A stretch of 64,000 nt of DNA from Lineolata rhizophorae (GCA_010093515.1 MU001675.1:1073371-1137370); one strand, 5' to 3'. Shown: positions 11,037-24,558, counted from the first letter of the stretch. The notes: generated by a model from the letters alone, not told the origin. Program-made: numbers and translations.

Positions 11037-14000
11037 CGTCACGGCTACTGATTCCCCTCCCCACTCTGTTCAATCAAGGCCATACCATAGTTGGCGGGTG
11101 GGGGAAGAACAAAACGAGTTAATCCAAGGGACAAAGACTAAGCCTATGAAATTTGTGGACGTTCGACGGGGAAAAAAGGTTCTGACCTCACGATACCATA
11201 TCACATTCGGAACGAAGGGTTGCCGGAGTGTAGCCGAAAACAGCAACTTTGACAACATGCTCCGACGGGAAGAGAAGGTGGGAGAATAAAGGAGTCACGA
11301 GGAGCGCGCTGAGACCCGAAAAGGCGGCAATTCTAGGTAGCATAGTCAAAATTCGGGCTTGTGCAGCTGACTGCCCCAGGATAATCCTCGTTCGTGAAAG
11401 GCTTACGAGCTCTGTGAATGGTTTCAATAATCGCGGGTTTTTCATTATTGAGTATTTTAGGCGAGAAAGGCCTGACCGAGTTGTTATAGCATGGTTTCCT
11501 CACTATAGGCAAGTATAGGTAGGATGAGTGACAGTGGCGTCGGAAAAGTAACCCAGCCGGCCTCCATCATTCGGCGCGGCGCCAATCACGTTGCGACCTG
11601 ACCGACGGTACGTCTCCTACGTGTGCGATTACAATTTCCTTTTTCTCTTTTTTTCTTTTCTGCCCGGTACATCTCTCGCGGATTTGTTTCGCGTTTTGGC
11701 GATGCGGGCCTCAAGTCGCGCAAGCTGTGACACCTGCGCCTCAATTGCCGCGCAACGGGGCGGCCTTCACCACACCATGCGCGCACCCTCGAAGACCGCC
11801 CAGACGGGTGCGTCTCACTTTGACGACAGCGACTGCGCGCTGAAGGTCGGAGTGGGCCGGCCCATTCATTTGCGCAAAAGCACAGAACGGTTTCCAGGAG
11901 CATGCAAGAGTTCGTCAACGACATTACGCGTCGCAAGATAAAAGAGGAAAAGAACCGATTGCCTTCGGCCAGCGCGGCGGGTTATCGGTCCTTCGAGTTA
12001 AGGGTAAGGCGCACGAGAGAGCGCGCGTGCGCGCGGGCGCGGCGGACAGTCCGTTCGATTGGATGGGAGGGTGAGTGGGCCGCGAACGCCACAGTTCATG
12101 CCACGATCAACGGCCGCCACAGTTGCCCAGGCTCGCGCTGTTCCTTCCGACACTGCCACGGCCGGGGTGTCGCGGACCCACCAACGAGCGCAATCCCCTG
12201 GCACACCTTACACGTAACGAGCTAGAGAGGTCGCGCACAAACCCTTAGCACCCCCAGTCAAACGTCCTCCGGGCGGCGGCGGCGGTGCGGGACAAGAGAA
12301 CTTGCAACCACGATCCCGCCAAACCCCCCTCCCCGCCGGGGCGGCCCCGATTCCGAGCAAGTGCATTGCGGTCGGACCTTGTTCGCTCGTCCAGTCGCAG
12401 GTCGCCTTGAACTGCCTCGCCACACTGGTACGTACTCCCACGTCCACATTGCACTGGCGACACCATCCATCGCGACTCCGAACCTGCATCCGTTGTCATC
12501 ATCGCCTGGAGATTGAGGCCTTGGGAACCACCGTGCGTAGCCACCGACGTCTCACGAGACCAGTTGTGGCAACACTAAGGGAGCGTTCGATCCGTGGTTC
12601 GAATTGATCCGGCCGCCGTACCATCGAATGGAGCCTTCCGGCCGTCCACAAACATGGGCACTGTCCGGGCGCGCGGGTGCCGCCGTAGCGAGGTAGAAAT
12701 TCCGTTGCTGACTTTTATCTCGTGAGCCGAGGCGGAGAACACAGAGGTTGCAAAGCAATTTTACTGTTGGTAATTTTAGTGAATGCATTATTGCAATATT
12801 CGAAAGGGCGCGAGATCGCGAACGCCAAATCGAACGCTGAACCTAAGCTCCTGTTTCCCCTTCGCACACTTTACTTGGGTTAGTTTAGGGCTACCCGAGG
12901 GAGGTGGGAGCTAGGTGCTTCCTTGATACACTGTACCGCCTACCCCATCTCATCTTACCCTAAAAGGGCGCTGTTTAATAAGATGTACTCCACAGCTTCC
13001 TACATACGTATTCCGCTTTTGGGGCGGGAAGAACACTCCAACGGCAAACAGCGTCCCAGGCGCCCGTTTCCCAAGGCTGCAGCGCCGGGGCAGCCTGTAA
13101 TTCCTTCATCTCATCTCGGTTCTAGAATGGCGCAAAGAATTGTTTCGACGCTTCTTCCGCGACAACGAAATGATGACGGAAAAGTCGTTCTACCCCTCGA
13201 ACTCGCCAATCTCCACGTAGCGGTAAAATTACTTTTGGATCACACCATTGTTCCGGGCAAGCGACACGGCTGATTGCCAGTTGGAGCCCATCTGCCAATC
13301 GACTGGCTGCCACGACATAACGCCGACCCCCCTCACCCCCCCTCTCACTGCCGCCCTGAGGCCGTTTCGGCGGGAAGTGCCGCGGCAGATCTAAAGGACC
13401 CGCTAAGGTTTCTCTTTGCTTTGCTCGCGAAGCCCTTTCTGGCCCACGAGGCGACTTGGCGAGCGTGCCGCGGGGGCCGGGGTGCTGTCGCGCTTTCGCG
13501 CGGGTCGACTGGCCGGCCAAAACGTCATTACTCAACCCTTAGTCTCTGATCTGACATCCCAACTACCGCTTTGGCTCCTGCTTCTATTATTGCGGCGCGC
13601 CCGGTGACGAAGATGAGGCAAAAGCGATGAGCAGGAGTGCATCAGAGCGCATGCGCGCGCGAAATGTCACGCTTCTTCGACCGGGGCCCGTTGCTGCAGG
13701 GCCTTGCAAGTTGCAGCGCAGGTCGCGCGGCGATCGTGGTGTTGGAGCTCGGTGGCGGCCGAGAAGCCGACCGAACTTTACGCTGCTACCTAGGGGCTCT
13801 AGGGAGGTAAGTGGCCATCGAGTTGATTGCAGTACCATACCTACCCTCTTTGTATAGCGCCTACTATCACTCGCTATAAGACTGGCTGCTTAAAATGCTT
13901 CCCCTGGCATCCCATTGGGCGGAGAGGGCCGGTGGCGTAAAACTCAGGAGCGACGGGCTACGTTACGCTCCCGCAACAAACTGACTCTTCTTTAAATGTA

Positions 14001-16112
14001 GGGCGCACCTGAGGGAAACAAATCCAATCAGTTCTTCTGGGGCCGGGGCGTTTTGGTTTTTGCCCGCATCCAAAATAGGGCGCATCCCCGGTTCGACTGG
14101 GTGATAAACGTCGAAGGGCTCTGGAAAGCTACAGTAGACCCGGGCGGTTTCGTGGGCGGGTGGGTACTAAATAGTTTGGTTTTGCGCCACGTCCACCTCT
14201 CCTCTCGCAAGCGCGAAAGCCAAACCTTCCAGTCTGCGGAGCGGAGATTGAGGCTCGGGCCTGGGCTCGGGCGAGGTAGCGTTCGTCGATATGGACTTTG
14301 GCGGCCTAGGCGCACAGCTCGACGATGGGTCAAAGGCAGCCCGGGAGTAGGAATGTTCCAGCTCAGCCGGGTTCCGATCGTGAGCAACGTTCCATCCATC
14401 GGCCTTTTCCCGTCCACCTGTCTCCGACTGTTATCCTTCGCCGGCGCCCGAGGCCGCGGGGCGGCAGATGCCGGGGCTCCAACTTTATCTGCGGCGGAGC
14501 CTTCGTTGGATATTGCGCTGCTGCGCGCGTACCCGCCTGGGGCCTCTACATACACGGCCCAGGGGAGGGCTGCGAGGGCGCATGAAGTGAGGAGGAGTCC
14601 TCGAGCCAGTGCGCGAGGTCCGATAGGCAACGCCTTACGGTGCCAAGGGCCGAGGGATGGTTTGGATCGAATGCGCCGACGCAGACAGACGACTACCACA
14701 GAGGACTAGGACAGCACCGCCTTCTTGCTCGCGACGCGCAGGCCGGCAGAGCAAGCAACACAACGTCGTCTCCTCTATCGGTCGCCTTGCCAAAGAGTGC
14801 TTTCGGGGCGGTCTCCCAGGCTCGTGAGCGGGGGGGCGATCCACCAGCCCATCTCGGGGCCGCAGCCGGGAGGCGGGCCTGCAGGAGCCCAAAAGCCTGG
14901 AGCGCACCGGGGCGCGCGCGTCGCACGCAGCAGCAGAGAGGAGAGCGTGCGCGCCGCGGCGGCCGCTGGCCGGGAAGGCCCCTGCGCGGCGGTGGCCGCG
15001 GGACCGAGGCCCCCCGTGGTCGCGGCAGACGCGTGTGTGGCTGCGAGTCGGGCGTGGCGGTGCGCCGTCAAGAGGGCCCGCGACGGCCGGGACACTCGCG
15101 CCGCCCCCCCCACCCCCCGGCAGCCCGGTGGACCCCGGCCCGACTCGAGTTGACTCACGGCCATGGGAAAGTTTACTTTACCGTACCTGCCCGTGCCCGC
15201 CCATCCCGCGCAGACGTCGTCGGTTGGTGTACCGACCCACCCCCCAGGGCAGGCCCAGGGCCAGCCGAGTTGTGCCTTTTCAGGATCCGCCGCTCGCTCG
15301 CTGCCCCGGACGGGCTGCCCTTCTCCCCCCGAGCATTGGGACCTTCCAGGTTCCGCCTCCGGCCGGCGCGGCAGGCCTGACGCCGCGACGAGCAACGGCC
15401 ACGCTCGGCAGAGAAGCGAGCTTCGGAGCAGCTATGCGCGCGCACGCGGACGCGCCCGAGCGCGGCAGGGCGGGCGGGCGAGATGATGCTCTCCGTAGCC
15501 GGTTGGTAGGCCAGCGCGCGCACTGGTACATCCGCCGGGGCCTGAAGCGCCGGGTAGGGAGCAGTACGGAGCAGGGAGCGCGGACGCCCATCCTGCGGCC
15601 CCGTCCCTGTCGCTCTCCCCCGGGCTGCGTCGTTCCGCAAGCCGCCACCGTAACCTACGACACCCCCTCCCCGGAGCCGGGGCCGGGGCGGGAGGGGGCG
15701 CGGGTCGAGGACGGCGCTCGTGTGGCTGCCGCCCGCGCGGTGCGGTTGCCATTTCGCGCCCGCCTGTGCCGCCCACATGGCGCTATCCGCCCAGCCGCCC
15801 CGTCGCTAGCTCCCCGTCCACCCACCACCGCCCCGGCCCCGTCGCGTCCTTATGAAGCCCGGCCCGCCGCCCACCTGTGGCTTGACACCTTGCCCGCTCT
15901 GCCCGCGCCATAACTCATGTTTCACTTTATTGCCCACACCGCCGACTCGACGCCTCTTCTCGCATTCGCATCTTCTCTGATGCCTCATCTCCCTCGTTAA
16001 CGCAGTTCTCCATCCTCTTTTCCATCCTCTCCCCTCCCTCCGCCCAGCGCCGCCCGTCCCTTCTCTTACCCTCGTTTCTCCCGCCTCCCTCTTTTTCGCG
16101 GCCCTCCCGGAA
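11037..16112. other. 5.1 kb gene-poor upstream region of the CP2 factor
   Basis: No credible coding region found. Frames of 100-290 codons exist in 14000-15900, but they occupy several frames on both strands at once. They are dominated by Arg, Pro, Ala and Gly, as expected from very GC-rich random sequence. GC content rises strongly from about 14200 to 15900. The last ~100 bases are pyrimidine-rich. The region probably holds promoter, 5' leader and possibly non-coding transcripts of the downstream transcription factor. Confidence 0.55.
16002..16112 (+). promoter_or_regulatory. Pyrimidine-rich leader before the CP2 factor start codon
   Basis: A strand-biased C/T-rich tract runs up to the ATG at 16113. 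CT-rich tracts just upstream of the start are a known feature of filamentous-fungal core promoters and 5' leaders. Assignment to this gene is by position only. Confidence 0.45.
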
Positions 16113-19100
16113 ATGTTTCGAAATCGGTGAGTCCGGCGCTCACTTTTTCTCGGCTCCCCTGCCTGCGCTCGCCGCGGTCGTGGGGGTGGTGGCAGCCCAG
16201 CACACACCTACACTCGTCACTTTCACTCCACCTCGCTCGCTCGCTCGCGCGCCTGCGCGCCTTGCAGCAAGCGGCCGAACCACGCACCAGCGCGCCCGCT
16301 TTTCCCAACGCATCCTTTGCAGCTGACCGCGTACGCACCCCGACTTGAGCAGGACGAATTCTCAAAAGCCAAACGACGAGCTCTATGCCAACTTCCGCGC
16401 TGCCTATGCCAACGTGAGCAATGCGGCTCCCGCCCCCGCCGGCCGCGCTACTGCGCAGTCGCAGCAGCAGCAACAGCAGCAGCAGCAGGGCACCACCTCT
16501 CTGACGGACGCGCTGGACGTTGCGCAGCTGCATTCTCGGTACGCCGCTTTTTACCCGACCCTTTTTTTTTTCTTTTCTTTTCTTTGCTGGTTTAAGACTG
16601 CGAGACCGAAGGGGGGGTTATGCACCGCGGGCTTTGCGCCGGGGGCGAGGAGAGCCATTACAGCTGGACTCTCCGTAATGTCTCACTTCTTTGTTTTCCA
16701 TCATTTTCGGCCTGAGTGAAAAAGAGAAAAAAATAAATTTCAGCGATTTCTTTTTTTGTCGGAAGGAAAAAAAATTAGTTCGCAATCCTTCCTTTCTTTT
16801 CAAGTGAAATTTGCGCTGTGTTCTGTCGTTCTTTGCGTGCTGGGTTTACGTGGTTCTTGACTCTCCCCCCCTCCTTGGTTGCGACGACGAGTGGTTCGAA
16901 ATTTAAAATCACCTGGGCTGGTCGCTAACGAATTTCCCGCCCTCTTTTGTTCCCCGTCACAGTCAGTTTGGCGACTCGGAAAAGATTGAGGATGCCGATC
17001 CCACACCGCGAGGAACAAACGAGCCATGGCGATTCACACCGTCGCTGATGGATCCGAATAGCTTCGCTTTTGCGTCCTTCGCAAACCAGCCGCCGGGCTA
17101 CTACACGCCCACGCCCGGCGGCACCAACACCCTGTACCATAGCCAGGCCGGCGACCTCCACACCCCCGGCCTGAGCATCGGCCTCGGCACTCCTCTTTCA
17201 CTTCCCACCAGCGAAAGCACTCTCCATGCGGCCGAGCAGGCCACGACGGGACCCATGGCAGCTTTCCAGGCGCCCGCCATGGCCCCTCACGCCTTCCACA
17301 ACCCAAACCCGTTCGCGATGCAGCAGCAGCAGGCGTTTGCGCCGCATCAGTTTGCCCATCCGGCGACCGCGTTCGATCCGATGGACCAGACGCACGAGGA
17401 ATCTCCGCTCGATGATATCCGCGTTGACGTGGACATGCAAGAGCAGTCCCCAGTGTTGACCTTCCCTCCCCCGCAGAGCTTCGACGCGGCCGCCATGCGA
17501 CCCCCACCATTTCACCAGCCGATGGAAAAGTGAGTTTGCTTCCAACGTTGAGCACCGTGCGCTCCGCGACGAGCTCGTGGCGCTAATCGAAAGGCAGTTT
17601 CCGATACCACGTCACCCTCAATGCACCGACGGCGATGATCAAGCAGGCCGACGAGATACCGGTCACCTACCTCAACAAGGGCCAAGCCTACTCTATTTCC
17701 ATCGTAGATACGCAACCGACGCAGATCGCCGAGATGCCCCCGAAGTACCGCACCTACATCCGCATCTCCTTCGAAGATGAACAGCAGCGACAGAAGCCGT
17801 CGTCTTGCTGGCAGTTGTGGAAGGAAGGCCGCGGGACCAACGAGGCGCACCAGCGAGGCGGCAAGCTCCAGGCCGTCGAGTTCGTGGACCCCCAGCAAGT
17901 TGGCGGAGGCGACTTGACGGGACGGCCGAGAGTAGAGCTTGAGTCGGCCTCTTTCGATGGCTTCGCGGTGACCTGGTCGCCGCTGCCTAATGGCGGCGCC
18001 GACTGCTCCATCGCGGTGCGCTTCAACTTCCTCTCCACCGACTTTAGCCACTCCAAAGGCGTCAAGGGCATCCCCGTACGACTGTGCGCCAAAACCGAGC
18101 TGGTGGCCGCGTCTGCCCAGGCGCAGGCTACTCAGTCGCAGTCGCCGCAGCAGACGTCGACGCAGATGACGCAGGCCGAAATCTGCTACTGCAAAGTGAA
18201 GCTGTTCCGCGACCACGGCGCCGAGCGCAAGCTGTCCAACGACGTGGCCCACGTCAAGAAGACCATCGACAAGCTCCGCCAGCAGATTGCGCAGGTCGAG
18301 TCCGGCATGAAGGACTTCGGCAAGCGCAAACGCAGCGGCTCCATGGCGAAGCCCATCAAACCCGGCGCGCAGGGCCCAGGTAAGGTGCCCAAGCACAAGC
18401 GCACCTGGTCCATGTCGTCGGCAAGCTCGCAGAGCGGCGGCGGCGGCGGCGGCGGCGGCAGCGGCCGTCCTCCGGCCGAAGAAGATCTCCACCTCAAGCT
18501 CGCGACGCTACAGGACATGTTCACGTCGACACGGCCAGCGAGCGTGCTGTACCTGCGCGGCGAGGATCTGGACGACCCGGACCTGCACCCGGTGCACCTG
18601 ACCGGGGAGCCCACGGACCTAACTAAGATCGACACGAGCGACGCGGCCATGTGGGACCGCCAGAGTGTCAAGTCGGGTCCGACGAGCTCCATCGTGTCGC
18701 CGACGCCGTCGAGCCAGAGCGTGCATTCGGGCGGCCGCCGCGGCTCGTCCTTCCAGCACCCACAGCCGTTCAATCCGCCGTCGCGCATCCCGTCCAACGA
18801 GTGGCGCAGTCTCCAGCAGACGGCCACGGGCGACATGCAGCAGCCGCCCGTAGCCGGGCAGCCCGTGATTGCGGAGGGCCCGGTCAAGGTGCAGGTCAGG
18901 TCCGGGTCCGGGTCCGGGTCCGGGTCCGGGTCCGGGTCCGGCGATGACCACGGAACGGGGACGTTATCGAATTGGATCGAGGCGTTGGGCGTGGATTACA
19001 GCTATCAGCCTCCGCCGGAGAGGGTGATCAAGCCCAGTAAGTCAATTTCTATTCCCCCGATCATCTGCCTGTGATTCTAACAAGGGTTTTTCGCGCAGTC

Positions 19101-19472
19101 GCGTGTTTCTACATCCAGCCGCGTGTAGCCGGCAAGGCGCCCGAGGACAACTACTACCGCGCCGTGTACCTGATGCAGCACACGCTCAAGGACCTGGTCA
19201 ACGGCATCGCGGCCAAGTCCAACATGGACGCCACGCAGGTCGTGCGCACGCTGCGGGTCAACAGCGCGGGCCTCAACATCCTCATGGACGACGAGTCGGT
19301 CCGCGAGCTGCCCGAGGGCCAGGACATGCTGGCCGAGTTCGTCGAGGCCAAGCCGCACGAGCCGGTCCGCCGCGAGTGGGACGCCGGTCCCACCGACGTC
19401 CAGGTCGACGGCGACCTCGGCGTGACGGAGAACGTCAATTCGGAAGGGTACGAGCTTAGGTTGATCTTCTGA
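16113..19472 (+). CDS. CP2 / Grainyhead-like (GRHL) transcription factor
   Basis: Nuclear DNA-binding factor of the CP2/Grainyhead family. In Neurospora the GRHL gene is csp-2, needed for conidial separation and cell-wall remodelling; I infer a related role here. Five exons: 16113-16126, 16353-16538, 16963-17529, 17598-19036 and 19099-19472, all in frame, giving 859 residues. Seen: a Gln run near residue 45 and a Pro/Gln/Ala-rich segment at 80-240. The CP2 domain spans about 220-470, with the hallmark FRYHVTLNAPTAM and the phrase VTYLNKGQAYSI. A Ser/Gly linker holds a (Ser-Gly)7 repeat at about 691-704. The C-terminal portion (about 736-859) matches the family's ubiquitin-like dimerisation region in position. 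The first coding exon is 14 bases and intron 2 is 424 bases, long for this genome. ATG 17048 could start a shorter isoform that keeps the CP2 domain. The gene stands alone between 5.1 kb and 8.75 kb of gene-poor DNA. Confidence 0.93.
18901..18942 (+). repeat. In-frame TCCGGG hexamer repeat inside the CP2 gene
   Basis: Six perfect TCCGGG units plus a seventh ending GGC encode seven Ser-Gly pairs at residues about 691-704 of the CP2 factor. The six-base unit keeps the frame, so copy-number changes would only alter the length of a flexible linker. Confidence 0.95.
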
Positions 19473-20346
19473 GCTTTCTCGACAGCCTTACCTCGTCCAA
19501 ACAGCTTGACCACGACTACAAAGCGCCTCCCCCCAAGATGAACTTTGTTTTCCTCCATCTTTCTCTCTCTCTCTATCGATCATTTTAAAGTCTACATTTC
19601 AAGCCGCCAGATACCCCCGTACACTCCTTATACATCTTCTTTCGATATATGTTTATGACTGATCACGACCTGCATAATAATATTGGCCCGGCCCGAGGGG
19701 AAAGTAATAACGCGGTTATGGAGGAAATGGGCATGCCGGGGCCCCTCTTTTTTTTTTTGCTCTAGCTAGGGACTGATCGATCGAATGCACGCGCGGCGTT
19801 TTTTGTTCGCTTTCCTTTCCTTCACTTTTCTCATTCGATCTAATTGCCTCTTTTGTTTTGCTTCGAAGATACCACACACATGTTGGATAGGGATTTTTCC
19901 TTTTTGTACTACTCTGATGTTATTTATTCCTTGCGATACCCCCATTTTCCCTATTGTTGGAATTTGGATCAACAACTTGAACACGTACACGCAGCGATTC
20001 ATTTGATTTTTTTTAAGCTTTCTTATTGTTCGGAACTTTCCATATATCTTGCGATCTGCAGATTGCACTTTGCGGTTTTACAAGGGAACATAGTATACAC
20101 ACGCATTCACATTTCTCGTCCGATTTTGCAAACTTCGGTTTTGGGGGCCGGGGGGTTTCTGCGCGCTCAAAGTAACGATTCAGCAGACTGTCTGACAACT
20201 TGGCTACACTAATTTTCATTTGTTTGCCAAACTCTGATTTGCCCGGGGAGTTTTTATTTGCCTCCCAAAGTGTAATACTTTTTTTCTCTCACTGTCGGAG
20301 CATTTAATCTGTGCTTTTTTATTATTGTGCTGCGGTGGGAGATGTT

Positions 20347-20362
20347 CCCCCCCCCCCCCCCC
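20347..20362. repeat. Homopolymer C16
   Basis: Sixteen consecutive C in non-coding DNA. The length may be uncertain because homopolymers are error-prone in sequencing. Confidence 0.9.
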
Positions 20363-22365
20363 GACCCCCGCCTCCCCTTGGACGCAAGTCCACACAGCCA
20401 CCTTTGCGGGTCGTTGTGGGTGTGTGGCGAAAGAGGGGTGCAGATCGGAACCGCGCACAGTACCCACCTACCGGAACCCCCGGCGCTTGATGCGCGCGGG
20501 CGGCGAATTCGGCTTGGCTGTCTGTTTTTTGTTTCCACATGTGTGTTTGTCCACGACTGCTACTGCTACTGCTAAATTTGGAGACTTTTGTTTCGAAGCG
20601 TCAAACAACGCACGCGAGGGGCTTGCTCCTGACAATCATCTGCCGCCCTATTGCATCTTGCGGGTCTGCAGCAGCATCAATCAACCTTGTCTCTCATATG
20701 GTGCGCTTGGACGCCGTGCGTCGTTTTGCATCTGTTTAGATTCTAGTTCCAGCGTTGTGGGATCGGCGCCTCTTATACCATTCATCCCTGGAACTTGTGT
20801 CTTCCAGGCAAACCAATCTGCATCCTTGGATCGGGGTCCCCTTTCTCGCTGCCGTCTCCCTCCCATGCCTAGCACACGCCCCCCTTTCACTATTTCCTTT
20901 TCCTTTTATTTTGGGACTGTTTCTAGAATGCCCAATCAGGATCCGTTTTTACCGAGTGAATTTTGGCAGAGTGGCAAAGTCAAGAGAATGCGCCGCAACG
21001 GGAATTGGTGGAAGATCGGCTTTCACACTCGCCACCCTTTCCCTTACTCTCCATCCCGTCTACAGTCTATACCTGAACTCCCTCCCTTCTATCTCTCATA
21101 CCCGGCCGTCCCGTCAGAACAATCCAGTCGGTCCTGCCACGAGGCCACGCCAAGGGAAAGGGGTCAAGGCCGACCTAGGCGCCGTGCGTCCGTCCCTTCT
21201 TCCCCCTCCCCCTTTTTCTCCTACTCAACCCCCTTTCCACCAAACTGTTTATATACATATATATAGACAAACACATGATTATACAAACAACGCCGCAGCG
21301 CCCGCGCCGAACCCGCTCTCACCGTCCTAGTCGCCTCCCTTCCTCCAATCATCCCTAGCCCGCTCCCGCCCGCCCGCCCGCCCGCCCGTCGCCGGCCCTC
21401 CTCCCCCCTCCCCCTCCCCCTCTCGACCCGCCCTCCACGCGCCGCGTGCCGCCCCTTGCCCAAAACACACCCGCGCGTTTCACTCTCCCTCCGTTCGCTC
21501 GCCCGTTTCGCCCCCGCCAGCCAATCGCGCGCGCCCGCGCCCCGCGAGCCTCTCCTCCCTCCGGCCACGCGCCGGAGGGCTGCGAGGTGGGTGGGAGGAC
21601 GCGTGCTGCGCGGGTGCATACGCGGGCGGAGGGGGGGATGTGTGGGATGGGGTTCTGGGATGGTGCCTGGCAGGCACGGGGTGTGGTGGTCCTGGGGGAC
21701 GCGGCGAGGGGGGCGCGTAGGGGTTGCTATGTATGTACGTACTGGGCTCATTGGAGGGGGGGATATGGGAGGGCGGGTGCAAGCGGCGTGTTTTGGTCTG
21801 CCGTTTTTTTTTTTTTTTCTTCTTCGTCCTTTTTGCCTCTCGCTGGGGGGTTTAACGGGCGCGAAACGGCGGATAACGTAGTAGTACGCGCTGGTTTGGC
21901 CTGGCTGCGGTGCGCCGCGTGTGCCTGACTATCACTGCGGGCCCCGTGGCCGATGCGATGGCGCCCCCCCGGCTAGAGCAAGGGACGCATCGTCGCCCGC
22001 GAGCTGGAGCCGGGATGGTCGGAGATCGCGCGGCGCGAGCCATGGCACGGGTGTGGGTACAGCAGCATACACGTAGCATCGTGTATGTGCTCGAGGCCAG
22101 GCCTGCTTCAGCTTAGCCTCGACTGCGTATGTATGTATGTAGCAGCCACCGGTCGAACCACCAAACGCGCCCGGTAAGGCAGGCAACGGCGCGCGACCCT
22201 AAACGGCGGCGAGTGGCGTCGGGGCTGCCAGCGCAGCAATTGGTGGCGCTTCCTTTTTTTTTGCTTTCTTTTTTTAATTTTCGGGGGGTGGGGAGAGGCA
22301 AGGCGCGCGGGCGGATTGGCCATTGGCGATGGTTGGACGGGTGGGCCTTGCAGTTCGACCCGGAG

Positions 22366-22368
<3 letters not shown>

Positions 22369-22404
<36 letters not shown>

Positions 22405-22413
22405 GTGTGTGTG
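22369..22413. repeat. (GA)n followed by (GT)n microsatellite
   Basis: About 33 bases of alternating G and A run directly into a short GT repeat. The location is non-coding. Strong purine bias on the + strand. Confidence 0.92.
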
Positions 22414-23361
22414 GCGTTTCTAGGGACTTGATTTTGTCGAAGATGGACTTTTGTGCCTGCCCAGTCCACCCACACACGTACGCTAGCAGAGGTACACACA
22501 TGCCTGGACGAGCGAGTCAGGGACCGGCGACCGATGAACCACAACCGTGCCACGGCCGGCGCCGCGCACAAGGCCCTTGGAGACCGACCCCTGCCGCCGG
22601 GCGCTGAAGCTGCAGACGGGGATTGGCGAATCGGGGCGCACGGCTGGCAGCGTCGATCGTCCATCTGGCGTGGGCGCCGTGGCGAAGGCGGATGCCGGGT
22701 CGCGTGTTTTTCTAAGAAAAGAGCCAGTCCGGCGTGGCGTGCAAGCGAAAAGAAGATCAGGCCGGGGGCCCCGTGAGGGCATCAATCGAACCGGCCGCAA
22801 GCGAGCGCACTGGATCCTCAGGGTCGCGCGGCGCCGATCGGCGACGGCTTGATGTCAACCTCGACCGGTCGCCGGGGAGGGAAGCCAGCCACGCGGTACC
22901 CAGGCGTACGCGGGTGTGCGTGGACGTGTGTCGTGGTGTGCGTGTATGCTCCGTCGGTGGGTGTGTCTCGGGGTCCGCGAGAGGGCCTAAGACCGCGCCA
23001 GACGTCGCGACTCCTCTCGTTATCGGGCGCGACGAACCCCGCGGGGAAGGGGGCGCGCAGGCGGAGGAGCGGACTCTCGCCCGGGCGCACTGGGTGGGCG
23101 CGCGCGACGAGTGCACTGCCACACGCGCCGGAACAGTCTCCTCCTGCTGCTGCAAGTCGCCGCCGCTTGGCCCGATGATCGACGCTGCCCGCGGCGACAC
23201 GGCCGGCCGCCGCCACACGCCGCAAGGTACGTCTGTAGCTTTCTCTCGCCCAGGCCCCGGGCCTTGCAGCGGCGGGCCCCGTGACGTGCCGGCCGCGGCG
23301 CCTGAGTGGCTGCGCGCCGCTGCAGCTGCTACTGCACGCCCCGGGCAGATAGCTGGAGGAG

Positions 23362-23364
<3 letters not shown>

Positions 23365-23397
<33 letters not shown>
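23365..23397. repeat. (GAC)11 trinucleotide repeat
   Basis: Eleven perfect GAC units in GC-rich DNA. A trinucleotide repeat could look coding by period alone, but no flanking frame supports a protein. Confidence 0.93.
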
Positions 23398-23398
<1 letters not shown>

Positions 23399-24558
23399 TC
23401 TAGAACGGCGAACAGGCCGATGACTCGAGCGGCCCGAGATGCTACCGGTGGCGTACGGGGCCCTCTGCTTGGTCCCACACGCCCGGCGGCTGTCGCAAGG
23501 CCTCCATCAACCACTAGTGCGTAGGTAGGTCCCTCTCTATCCCTCTCTGTCTACGTACCTACACAGCCAAGCCACAGCGACAAGCAGGCCTCTGGCCGCC
23601 CCGACGACGACGACGCCGACCTCCCCCGCGCAACGCACGACGACGACAGAAAAGCCCTCCCGCCGCGCCCGCAACCCCTCATTCGTCCGCAGCGCCCGGC
23701 GGGGGGCGCGCCCGCAGTAGCGCGCAAGACCTGAAACAAATGCGCTGGCACCCGGTTGGACCAAGGCGGGGTGCAGCCGGAGGTACGGAGTACATAGCTG
23801 CTCGTTGGCGGAGGGGGACCGTCAGCCGTGCAGCGCAGCGCAGCGCGGCGCAGGCGCGGGCGCGGGGCCACGGTGAGATCGGAAGAGCGGCGTAGGCGCG
23901 CAAGCATCGGGGCATGTCATCTAACTCCGCAGCTGGAGGAGCTTGTTGGCCGTCGGTCGCTGCTCGATGATGGAAGGCGGTGGAGGAATGATGGGATGGT
24001 TTTGCTGGGATGACGCCTGCGCGGAGGGGGTGGGCCCTCCCCTCCCCCCACCGCGGATTTCCCTCCCGGCCGTCGCTGTGTCGCGCCTTGATGACATGTC
24101 TGACTACGGAGTACCTGCGACGCACACGCCGAACGCAGACCGGGTCGGGTCGAGTTACGTGTGCGGCGGAGCAGGTACATACAGCTCAGCAACGGCGACC
24201 CAGAACATTCGAACGTCCCGGGCCGGGTCGGGATCCGGGATCTGGCACCTCTCTCCCGCCGTCTCTCTGTCTCTCTTTCTCTCTCACCGCAACTGTTGGG
24301 AGCTCCAGCCTCGGCGCGCAAGTCGGCAACGGGCGAGCGAAATTGTCGCGGAGAAGAAGCAGTCTTTGGCCCTGGCACCGGGCCGTCCCACGCCAGGGTA
24401 CGGGGCAATACACCCTACGTAGGTACGTACATGCGTAGTATGCACATAGTCTCTGCCCGCCTCGGCAGGACGGACTCACCAGCCACACCTGCGTAGCCAA
24501 CGCATGCGCTCCGATCCGACCAACGAGTCAGACGGCGGTATGTACCTACTACTACGAC

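Noticed and set aside
12560-12620. GGTTCGAAT sequence resembling a tRNA B box
   Set aside because: The surrounding sequence does not fold into a cloverleaf and has no matching A box at the right distance. The same holds for similar strings near 343 and 45507.
15035-15913. 292-codon open frame upstream of the CP2 gene
   Set aside because: It is Pro/Arg/Ala-rich and overlaps several equally long frames on both strands in very GC-rich sequence. It shows no family phrase and no start or intron logic.
20325-21266. 313-codon frame downstream of the CP2 gene
   Set aside because: It starts in the C16 run, has compositionally random content and matches no family. Overlapping frames of similar quality exist.
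23365-23397. GAC repeat considered as a poly-Asp, poly-Thr or poly-Arg coding tract
   Set aside because: The frames around it end quickly or lack any protein character, so it is treated as a non-coding microsatellite.
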